DNA from: Nansenia antarctica
Taxonomy: Eukaryota; Chordata; Actinopteri; Argentiniformes; Microstomatidae
NCBI GenBank assembly: GCA_963989245.1
Contig: OZ022353.1
Span: 25,990,024-26,054,023 of the forward strand
Length of the DNA stretch: 64,000 nucleotides
Reading direction: 5' to 3'
The notes beneath the pieces were generated by a model. That model had not been told where the DNA came from. It saw nothing but the letters and a program-made list of their open reading frames with translations, and did not search any database. A program made the position numbers and the translations under genes. Shown piece by piece: positions 1-9,182 of the stretch. How positions within the stretch are numbered: the first letter of the stretch is position 1; each line of letters opens with the position of its first letter.

Positions 1-271
1 GTGTGCAGCTTTTTGCTCAAAAGTGATCAACGTTTCGTTTTCAGAGTCTCTTTTGACAATCTCTTCGAGAGCTGTTTTCAGTCATTAACAGAGCTGTTCT
101 GAAAGTGTCCAAGCGGCCTGTTCTTAGAGTGGACTGTTTTTTGCATTCGTTCTCAAGTTATATCAAACTATCAAAGTGTTGTTTTCTGCCTTTCACGAGC
201 ACATTTTGACTTGTTGTTGAATAATCCTATAATGTTACTCTAAATGACAATCAGAGCAACTTGAATTGCGT
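1..271 (+). repeat. Reference monomer (271 bp), with internal landmarks
   Basis: Used here as the coordinate frame for the array. Landmarks: perfect 6-bp inverted repeat with 2-bp spacer at 10-23 in cagcc units (cttttg/caaaag; base 10 is T here, so one pair is lost). BclI/DpnII-type palindrome TGATCA at 24-29, overlapping palindrome AACGTT at 29-34. Small stem CTCT/AGAG at 61-71. Direct repeat agagctgtt at 68-76 and 90-98, 22 bp apart. Inverted repeat AACAG/CTGTT at 87-98. T6 run about 135-141. TTGACT/TATAAT-like pair at 206-211 and 228-233. Seven CpG dinucleotides are present, with an eighth when base 43 is G. This copy carries the rarer cagct start (10T), with 25G, 43A, 125T, 161T and 236T. 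Other cagct monomers start at 2429, 16467 and 20511. Confidence 0.93.
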
Positions 272-542
272 GTGTGCAGCCTTTTGCTCAAAAGTAATCA
301 ACGTTTCGTTTTCAGAGTCTCTTTTGACAATCTCTTCGAGAGCTGTTTTCAGTCATTAACAGAGCTGTACTGAAAGTGTCCAAGCGGCCTGTTCTTAGAG
401 TGGACTGTTTTTTGCATTCGTTCTCAAGTTAAATCAAACTATCAAAGTGTTGTTTTCTGCCTTTCACGAGCACATTTTGACTTGTTGTTGAATAATCCTA
501 TAATGTTACTCTAAATGACAATCAGAGCAACTTGAATTGCGT

Positions 543-802
543 GTGTGCAGCCTTTTGCTCAAAAGTAATCAACGTTTCGTTTTCAGAGTCTCTTTTGACA
601 ATCTCTTCGAGAGCTGTTTTCAGTCATTAACAGAGCTGTTCTGAAAGTGTCCAAGCGGCCTGTTCTGAGAGTGGACTGTTTTTGCATTCGTTCTCAAGTT
701 CTATCAGTGTTGTTTTCTGCTTTTCTGGAGCACATTTTGACTTGTTGCTGAATGCTCCTATAATGTAACTCTAAATGACAATCAGAGCAACTTGAATTGC
801 GT
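543..802 (+). repeat. Short 'S' monomer (260 bp), first of 26
   Basis: This variant lacks 11 bp: one T of the T6 run and 10 bp from the region around monomer bases 160-171. It also carries linked substitutions up to about base 225 (cttttctggagc for ctttcacgagc, ttgctg for ttgttg, tgctcc for taatcc). Outside that block it matches the other units. S monomers start at 543, 2971, 8923, 10808, 13508, 15393, 17009, 19437, 21053, 22939, 25367, 27795, 30223, 33193, 35079, 36965, 38038, 40195, 42352, 46135, 48021, 51533, 53419, 56389, 58546 and 60703. All but 8923 and 13508 have 25A and 43A. Base 95 is C in the copies at 17009, 21053, 22939 and 27795. I infer the divergent block is a fossil of a second subfamily. 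Confidence 0.95.
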
Positions 803-2428
803 GTGTGCAGCCTTTTGCTCAAAAGTGATCAACGTTTCGTTTTCGGAGTCTCTTTTGACAATCTCTTCGAGAGCTGTTTTCAGTCATTAACAGAGCTGTT
901 CTGAAAGTGTCCAAGCGGCCTGTTCTTAGAGTGGACTGTTTTTTGCATTCGTTCTCAAGTTATATCAAACTATCAAAGTGTTATTTTCTGCCTTTCACGA
1001 GCACATTTTGACTTGTTGTTGAATAATCCTATAATGTAACTCTAAATGACAATCAGAGCAACTTGAATTGCGTGTGTGCAGCCTTTTGCTCAAAAGTGAT
1101 CAACGTTTCGTTTTCGGAGTCTCTTTTGACAATCTCTTCGAGAGCTGTTTTCAGTCATTAACAGAGCTGTTCTGAAAGTGTCCAAGCGGCCTGTTCTTAG
1201 AGTGGACTGTTTTTTGCATTCGTTCTCAAGTTATATCAAACTATCAAAGTGTTGTTTTCTGCCTTTCACGAGCACATTTTGACTTGTTGTTGAATAATCC
1301 TATAATGTAACTCTAAATGACAATCAGAGCAACTTGAATTGCGTGTGTGCAGCCTTTTGCTCAAAAGTGATCAACGTTTCGTTTTCAGAGTCTCTTTTGA
1401 CAATCTCTTCGAGAGCTGTTTTCAGTCATTAACAGAGCTGTTCTGAAAGTGTCCAAGCGGCCTGTTCTTAGAGTGGACTGTTTTTTGCATTCGTTCTCAA
1501 GTTATATCAAACTATCAAAGTGTTGTTTTCTGCCTTTCACGAGCACATTTTGACTTGTTGTTGAATAATCCTATAATGTAACTCTAAATGACAATCAGAG
1601 CAACTTGAATTGCGTGTGTGCAGCCTTTTGCTCAAAAGTGATCAACGTTTCGTTTTCGGAGTCTCTTTTGACAATCTCTTCGAGAGCTGTTTTCAGTCAT
1701 TAACAGAGCTGTTCTGAAAGTGTCCAAGCGGCCTGTTCTGAGAGTGGACTGTTTTTTGCATTCGTTCTCAAGTTATATCAAACTATCAAAGTGTTGTTTT
1801 CTGCCTTTCACGAGCACATTTTGACTTGTTGTTGAATAATCCTATAATGTAACTCTAAATGACAATCAGAGCAACTTGAATTGCGTGTGTGCAGCCTTTT
1901 GCTCAAAAGTGATCAACGTTTCGTTTTCGGAGTCTCTTTTGACAATCTCTTCGAGAGCTGTTTTCAGTCATTAACAGAGCTGTTCTGAAAGTGTCCAAGC
2001 GGCCTGTTCTGAGAGTGGACTGTTTTTTGCATTCGTTCTCAAGTTATATCAAACTATCAAAGTGTTGTTTTCTGCCTTTCACGAGCACATTTTGACTTGT
2101 TGTTGAATAATCCTATAATGTAACTCTAAATGACAATCAGAGCAACTTGAATTGCGTGTGTGCAGCCTTTTGCTCAAAAGTGATCAACGTTTCGTTTTCG
2201 GAGTCTCTTTTGACAATCTCTTCGAGAGCTGTTTTCAGTCATTAACAGAGCTGTTCTGAAAGTGTCCAAGCGGCCTGTTCTGAGAGTGGACTGTTTTTTG
2301 CATTCGTTCTCAAGTTATATCAAACTATCAAAGTGTTGTTTTCTGCCTTTCACGAGCACATTTTGACTTGTTGTTGAATAATCCTATAATGTAACTCTAA
2401 ATGACAACCAGAGCAACTTGAATTGCGT

Positions 2429-3230
2429 GTGTGCAGCTTTTTGCTCAAAAGTGATCAACGTTTCGTTTTCAGAGTCTCTTTTGACAATCTCTTCGAGAGC
2501 TGTTTTCAGTCATTAACAGAGCTGTTCTGAAAGTGTCCAAGCGGCCTGTTCTTAGAGTGGACTGTTTTTTGCATTCGTTCTCAAGTTATATCAAACTATC
2601 AAAGTGTTGTTTTCTGCCTTTCACGAGCACATTTTGACTTGTTGTTGAATAATCCTATAATGTTACTCTAAATGACAATCAGAGCAACTTGAATTGCGTG
2701 TGTGCAGCCTTTTGCTCAAAAGTAATCAACGTTTCGTTTTCAGAGTCTCTTTTGACAATCACTTCGAGAGCTGTTTTCAGTCATTAATGGAGCTGTTCTG
2801 AAAGTGTCCAAGCGGCCTGTTCTTAGAGTGGACTGTTTTTTGCATTCGTTCTCAAGTTAAATCAAACTATCAAAGTGTTGTTTTCTGCCTTTCACGAGCA
2901 CATTTTGACTTGTTGTTGAATAATCCTATAATGTTACTCTAAATGACAATCAGAGCAACTTGAATTGCGTGTGTGCAGCCTTTTGCTCAAAAGTAATCAA
3001 CGTTTCGTTTTCAGAGTCTCTTTTGACAATCTCTTCGAGAGCTGTTTTCAGTCATTAACAGAGCTGTTCTGAAAGTGTCCAAGCGGCCTGTTCTGAGAGT
3101 GGACTGTTTTTGCATTCGTTCTCAAGTTCTATCAGTGTTGTTTTCTGCTTTTCTGGAGCACATTTTGACTTGTTGCTGAATGCTCCTATAATGTAACTCT
3201 AAATGACAATCAGAGCAACTTGAATTGCGT
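2429..3230 (+). repeat. cagct-X, Y, S triplet
   Basis: Three monomers: cagct-X (2429; 43A,125T,236T), a full Y (2700; 25A,62A,89-90TG,161A,236T) and S (2971). This is the first complete X-Y-S run in the window. Unusually, the unit after this S (3231) has 181G rather than the Z-type 181A that follows 23 of the 26 S monomers. Confidence 0.85.
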
Positions 3231-5670
3231 GTGTGCAGCCTTTTGCTCAAAAGTGATCAACGTTTCGTTTTCGGAGTCTCTTTTGACAATCTCTTCGAGA
3301 GCTGTTTTCAGTCATTAACAGAGCTGTTCTGAAAGTGTCCAAGCGGCCTGTTCTTAGAGTGGACTGTTTTTTGCATTCGTTCTCAAGTTATATCAAACTA
3401 TCAAAGTGTTGTTTTCTGCCTTTCACGAGCACATTTTGACTTGTTGTTGAATAATCCTATAATGTAACTCTAAATGACAATCAGAGCAACTTGAATTGCG
3501 TGTGTGCAGCCTTTTGCTCAAAAGTGATCAACGTTTCGTTTTCGGAGTCTCTTTTGACAATCTCTTCGAGAGCTGTTTTCAGTCATTAACAGAGCTGTTC
3601 TGAAAGTGTCCAAGCGGCCTGTTCTTAGAGTGGACTGTTTTTTGCATTCGTTCTCAAGTTATATCAAACTATCAAAGTGTTGTTTTCTGCCTTTCACGAG
3701 CACATTTTGACTTGTTGTTGAATAATCCTATAATGTAACTCTAAATGACAATCAGAGCAACTTGAATTGCGTGTGTGCAGCCTTTTGCTCAAAAGTGATC
3801 AACGTTTCGTTTTCGGAGTCTCTTTTGACAATCTCTTCGAGAGCTGTTTTCAGTCATTAACAGAGCTGTTCTGAAAGTGTCCAAGCGGCCTGTTCTGAGA
3901 GTGGACTGTTTTTTGCATTCGTTCTCAAGTTATATCAAACTATCAAAGTGTTGTTTTCTGCCTTTCATGAGCACATTTTGACTTGTTGTTGAATAATCCT
4001 ATAATGTAACTCTAAATGACAATCAGAGCAACTTGAATTGCGTGTGTGCAGCCTTTTGCTCAAAAGTGATCAACGTTTCGTTTTCAGAGTCTCTTTTGAC
4101 AATCTCTTCGAGAGCTGTTTTCAGTCATTAACAGAGCTGTTCTGAAAGTGTCCAAGCGGCCTGTTCTTAGAGTGGACTGTTTTTTGCATTCGTTCTCAAG
4201 TTATATCAAACTATCAAAGTGTTGTTTTCTGCCTTTCACGAGCACATTTTGACTTGTTGTTGAATAATCCTATAATGTAACTCTAAATGACAATCAGAGC
4301 AACTTGAATTGCGTGTGTGCAGCCTTTTGCTCAAAAGTGATCAACGTTTCGTTTTCGGAGTCTCTTTTGACAATCTCTTCGAGAGCTGTTTTCAGTCATT
4401 TAACAGAGCTGTTCTGAAAGTGTCCAAGCGGCCTGTTCTGAGAGTGGACTGTTTTTTGCATTCGTTCTCAAGTTATATCAAACTATCAAAGTGTTGTTTT
4501 CTGCCTTTCACGAGCACATTTTGACTTGTTGTTGAATAATCCTATAATGTAACTCTAAATGACAATCAGAGCAACTTGAATTGCGTGTGTGCAGCCTTTT
4601 GCTCAAAAGTGATCAACGTTTCGTTTTCGGAGTCTCTTTTGACAATCTCTTCGAGAGCTGTTTTCAGTCATTAACAGAGCTGTTCTGAAAGTGTCCAAGC
4701 GGCCTGTTCTGAGAGTGGACTGTTTTTTGCATTCGTTCTCAAGTTATATCAAACTATCAAAGTGTTGTTTTCTGCCTTTCACGAGCACATTTTGACTTGT
4801 TGTTGAATAATCCTATAATGTAACTCTAAATGACAATCAGAGCAACTTGAATTGCGTGTGTGCAGCCTTTTGCTCAAAAGTGATCAACGTTTCGTTTTCG
4901 GAGTCTCTTTTGACAATCTCTTCGAGAGCTGTTTTCAGTCATTAACAGAGCTGTTCTGAAAGTGTCCAAGCGGCCTGTTCTTAGAGTGGACTGTTTTTTG
5001 CATTCGTTCTCAAGTTATATCAAACTATCAAAGTGTTGTTTTCTGCCTTTCACGAGCACATTTTGACTTGTTGTTGAATAATCCTATAATGTAACTCTAA
5101 ATGACAATCAGAGCAACTTGAATTGCGTGTGTGCAGCCTTTTGCTCAAAAGTGATCAACGTTTCGTTTTCAGAGTCTCTTTTGACAATCTCTTCGAGAGC
5201 TGTTTTCAGTCATTAACAGAGCTGTTCTGAAAGTGTCCAAGCGGCCTGTTCTTAGAGTGGACTGTTTTTTGCATTCGTTCTCAAGTTATATCAAACTATC
5301 AAAGTGTTGTTTTCTGCCTTTCACGAGCACATTTTGACTTGTTGTTGAATAATCCTATAATGTAACTCTAAATGACAATCAGAGCAACTTGAATTGCGTG
5401 TGTGCAGCCTTTTGCTCAAAAGTGATCAACGTTTCGTTTTCGGAGTCTCTTTTGACAATCTCTTCGAGAGCTGTTTTCAGTCATTAACAGAGCTGTTCTG
5501 AAAGTGTCCAAGCGGCCTGTTCTGAGAGTGGACTGTTTTTTGCATTCGTTCTCAAGTTATATCAAACTATCAAAGTGTTGTTTTCTGCCTTTCACGAGCA
5601 CATTTTGACTTGTTGTTGAATAATCCTATAATGTAACTCTAAATGACAATCAGAGCAACTTGAATTGCGT

Positions 5671-7296
5671 GTGTGCGGCCTTTTGCTCAAAAGTGATCAA
5701 CGTTTCGTTTTCGGAGTCTCTTTTGACAATCTCTTCGAGAGCTGTTTTCAGTCATTAACAGAGCTGTTCTGAAAGTGTCCAAGCGGCCTGTTCTGAGAGT
5801 GGACTGTTTTTTGCATTCGTTCTCAAGTTATATCAAACTATCAAAGTGTTGTTTCCTGCCTTTCACGAGCACATTTTGACTTGTTGTTGAATAATCCTAT
5901 AATGTTACTCTAAATGACAATCAGAGCAACTTGAATTGCGTGTGTGCCGCCTTTTGCTCAAAAGTGATCAACGTTTCGTTTTCGGAGTCTCTTTTGACAA
6001 TCTCTTCGAGAGCTGTTTTCAGTCATTAACAGAGCTGTTCTGAAAGTGTCCAAGCGGCCTGTTCTGAGAGTGGACTGTTTTTTGCATTCGTTCTCAAGTT
6101 ATATCAAACTATCAAAGTGTTGTTTTCTGCCTTTCACGAGCACATTTTGACTTGTTGTTGAATAATCCTATAATGTAACTCTAAATGACAATCAGAGCAA
6201 CTTGAATTGCGTGTGTGCAGCCTTTTGCTCAAAAGTGATCAACGTTTCGTTTTCGGAGTCTCTTTTGACAATCTCTTCGAGAGCTGTTTTCAGTCATTAA
6301 CAGAGCTGTTCTGAAAGTGTCCAAGCGGCCTGTTCTGAGAGTGGACTGTTTTTTGCATTCGTTCTCAAGTTATATCAAACTATCAAAGTGTTGTTTTCTG
6401 CCTTTCACGAGCACATTTTGACTTGTTGTTGAATAATCCTATAATGTAACTCTAAATGACAATCAGAGCAACTTGAATTGCGTGTGTGCAGCCTTTTGCT
6501 CAAAAGTGATCAACGTTTCGTTTTCGGAGTCTCTTTTGACAATCTCTTCGAGAGCTGTTTTCAGTCATTAACAGAGCTGTTCTGAAAGTGTCCAAGCGGC
6601 CTGTTCTGAGAGTGGACTGTTTTTTGCATTCGTTCTCAAGTTATATCAAACTATCAAAGTGTTGTTTTCTGCCTTTCACGAGCACATTTTGACTTGTTGT
6701 TGAATAATCCTATAATGTAACTCTAAATGACAATCAGAGCAACTTGAATTGCGTGTGTGCAGCCTTTTGCTCAAAAGTGATCAACGTTTCGTTTTCGGAG
6801 TCTCTTTTGACAATCTCTTCGAGAGCTGTTTTCAGTCATTAACAGAGCTGTTCTGAAAGTGTCCAAGCGGCCTGTTCTTAGAGTGGACTGTTTTTTGCAT
6901 TCGTTCTCAAGTTATATCAAACTATCAAAGTGTTGTTTTCTGCCTTTCACGAGCACATTTTGACTTGTTGTTGAATAATCCTATAATGTAACTCTAAATG
7001 ACAATCAGAGCAACTTGAATTGCGTGTGTGCTGCCTTTTGCTCAAAAGTGATCAACGTTTCGTTTTCAGAGTCTCTTTTGACAATCTCTTCGAGAGCTGT
7101 TTTCAGTCATTAACAGAGCTGTTCTGAAAGTGTCCAAGCGGCCTGTTCTTAGAGTGGACTGTTTTTTGCATTCGTTCTCAAGTTATATCAAACTATCAAA
7201 GTGTTGTTTTCTGCCTTTCACGAGCACATTTTGACTTGTTGTTGAATAATCCTATAATGTAACTCTAAATGACAATCAGAGCAACTTGAATTGCGT
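5671..7296 (+). repeat. Six-monomer block, copy 1 (cggcc...ctgcc)
   Basis: Six monomers (1626 bp): cggcc with 236T, three 43G/125G units, one 43G/125T unit, then a ctgcc unit with 43A/125T. The same order recurs directly downstream at 7297-8922 and again at 11882-13507. Differences from copy 2 seen by eye: C at 5855, the ccgcc start (C at 5948), and the base matching 8850. The cggcc and ctgcc markers fix the register. Confidence 0.88.
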
Positions 7297-8922
7297 GTGT
7301 GCGGCCTTTTGCTCAAAAGTGATCAACGTTTCGTTTTCGGAGTCTCTTTTGACAATCTCTTCGAGAGCTGTTTTCAGTCATTAACAGAGCTGTTCTGAAA
7401 GTGTCCAAGCGGCCTGTTCTGAGAGTGGACTGTTTTTTGCATTCGTTCTCAAGTTATATCAAACTATCAAAGTGTTGTTTTCTGCCTTTCACGAGCACAT
7501 TTTGACTTGTTGTTGAATAATCCTATAATGTTACTCTAAATGACAATCAGAGCAACTTGAATTGCGTGTGTGCAGCCTTTTGCTCAAAAGTGATCAACGT
7601 TTCGTTTTCGGAGTCTCTTTTGACAATCTCTTCGAGAGCTGTTTTCAGTCATTAACAGAGCTGTTCTGAAAGTGTCCAAGCGGCCTGTTCTGAGAGTGGA
7701 CTGTTTTTTGCATTCGTTCTCAAGTTATATCAAACTATCAAAGTGTTGTTTTCTGCCTTTCACGAGCACATTTTGACTTGTTGTTGAATAATCCTATAAT
7801 GTAACTCTAAATGACAATCAGAGCAACTTGAATTGCGTGTGTGCAGCCTTTTGCTCAAAAGTGATCAACGTTTCGTTTTCGGAGTCTCTTTTGACAATCT
7901 CTTCGAGAGCTGTTTTCAGTCATTAACAGAGCTGTTCTGAAAGTGTCCAAGCGGCCTGTTCTGAGAGTGGACTGTTTTTTGCATTCGTTCTCAAGTTATA
8001 TCAAACTATCAAAGTGTTGTTTTCTGCCTTTCACGAGCACATTTTGACTTGTTGTTGAATAATCCTATAATGTAACTCTAAATGACAATCAGAGCAACTT
8101 GAATTGCGTGTGTGCAGCCTTTTGCTCAAAAGTGATCAACGTTTCGTTTTCGGAGTCTCTTTTGACAATCTCTTCGAGAGCTGTTTTCAGTCATTAACAG
8201 AGCTGTTCTGAAAGTGTCCAAGCGGCCTGTTCTGAGAGTGGACTGTTTTTTGCATTCGTTCTCAAGTTATATCAAACTATCAAAGTGTTGTTTTCTGCCT
8301 TTCACGAGCACATTTTGACTTGTTGTTGAATAATCCTATAATGTAACTCTAAATGACAATCAGAGCAACTTGAATTGCGTGTGTGCAGCCTTTTGCTCAA
8401 AAGTGATCAACGTTTCGTTTTCGGAGTCTCTTTTGACAATCTCTTCGAGAGCTGTTTTCAGTCATTAACAGAGCTGTTCTGAAAGTGTCCAAGCGGCCTG
8501 TTCTTAGAGTGGACTGTTTTTTGCATTCGTTCTCAAGTTATATCAAACTATCAAAGTGTTGTTTTCTGCCTTTCACGAGCACATTTTGACTTGTTGTTGA
8601 ATAATCCTATAATGTAACTCTAAATGACAATCAGAGCAACTTGAATTGCGTGTGTGCTGCCTTTTGCTCAAAAGTGATCAACGTTTCGTTTTCAGAGTCT
8701 CTTTTGACAATCTCTTCGAGAGCTGTTTTCAGTCATTAACAGAGCTGTTCTGAAAGTGTCCAAGCGGCCTGTTCTTAGAGTGGACTGTTTTTTGCATTCG
8801 TTCTCAAGTTATATCAAACTATCAAAGTGTTGTTTTCTGCCTTTCACGATCACATTTTGACTTGTTGTTGAATAATCCTATAATGTAACTCTAAATGACA
8901 ATCAGAGCAACTTGAATTGCGT
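7297..8922 (+). repeat. Six-monomer block, copy 2
   Basis: Tandem repeat of 5671-7296 at an offset of exactly 6 x 271 bp. Its monomers start at 7297 (cggcc, 236T), 7568, 7839, 8110, 8381 (43G/125T) and 8652 (ctgcc). It is also the first part of the 4585 bp unit. Private T at 8850. Confidence 0.88.
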
Positions 8923-9182
8923 GTGTGCAGCCTTTTGCTCAAAAGTGATCAACGTTTCGTTTTCGGAGTCTCTTTTGACAATCTCTTCGAGAGCTGTTTT
9001 CAGTCATTAACAGAGCTGTTCTGAAAGTGTCCAAGCGGCCTGTTCTGAGAGTGGACTGTTTTTGCATTCGTTCTCAAGTTCTATCAGTGTTGTTTTCTGC
9101 TTTTCTGGAGCACATTTTGACTTGTTGCTGAATGCTCCTATAATGTAACTCTAAATGACAATCAGAGCAACTTGAATTGCGT
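8923..9182 (+). repeat. Hybrid S monomer with G-type 5' half
   Basis: Carries the S block (11 bp deletion and linked changes) but a 5' part with 25G and 43G, unlike the other S monomers, which have 25A and 43A. It follows a ctgcc unit and precedes the gaagcc unit instead of the usual Y and Z. Its copy is at 13508-13767 in the second 4585 bp unit. The breakpoint lies between bases 43 and about 140. This is a recombinant S moved into a different neighbourhood. Confidence 0.87.

Larger units (their letters stand above)
1..2428 (+). repeat. Nine-monomer block 1 (cagct to acaacca)
   Basis: Nine monomers starting with a cagct unit, containing one S monomer (543) followed by a Z-type monomer with 181A (803), then 43G/125T, 43A/125T and three 43G/125G units (1616, 1887, 2158). 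The second unit (272) resembles Y in having 25A, 161A and 236T but retains 62T and 89-90 CA, so it is an intermediate or recombinant form. It also has a private A at 369. A private C lies at 2408. The next cagct unit begins at 2429, giving a 2428 bp spacing (9 x 271 - 11), the same length as the 9-monomer HOR seen from 22.9 kb. Confidence 0.8.
3231..8922 (+). repeat. S-free tract of 21 long monomers
   Basis: The longest stretch without a short monomer. All units have 25G, so GATC is present in each. Base-43/125 states run GT, GT, GG, AT, GG, GG, GT, AT, GG and so on, with GG units predominating from 5400. Local oddities are private T at 3968 (CpG lost), an extra T within 4399-4401 making the 4315 monomer 272 bp, private C at 5855, ccgcc start at 5942, ctgcc starts at 7026 and 8652, and a private T at 8850 creating an extra GATC. 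There is no gene here. Confidence 0.88.

Noticed and set aside
35..50. Possible CENP-B box (TTCG-containing motif at 35-38 or 147-149)
   Set aside because: The essential pattern nTTCGnnnnAnnCGGGn is not met: the A and the CGGG are missing after each TTCG on the + strand, and I found no match on the reverse strand.
134..141. T6 run as a Pol III or intrinsic terminator
   Set aside because: No GC-rich stem precedes it and no transcription unit is identifiable; in S monomers it is one T shorter.
206..233. Bacterial sigma-70 promoter look-alike: TTGACT, 16 bp spacer, TATAAT, in every long monomer
   Set aside because: The match is good but the context is a gene-free eukaryotic-type satellite with no ORF downstream. 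It is most likely chance in AT-rich sequence, though it could make cloned copies transcriptionally active in bacteria.
4309..4524. A 71-codon open frame on the + strand
   Set aside because: It begins with TTG and exists only because the monomer at 4315 has one extra T (within 4399-4401), which shifts the frame past a TGA present in all other copies. It lies wholly within satellite repeat and has no recognisable domain. Not a gene.
8923..9182. Deletion in the short monomers as an assembly or sequencing error
   Set aside because: The same 11 bp loss with linked substitutions recurs 26 times in consistent neighbourhoods, so it is a genuine variant class.
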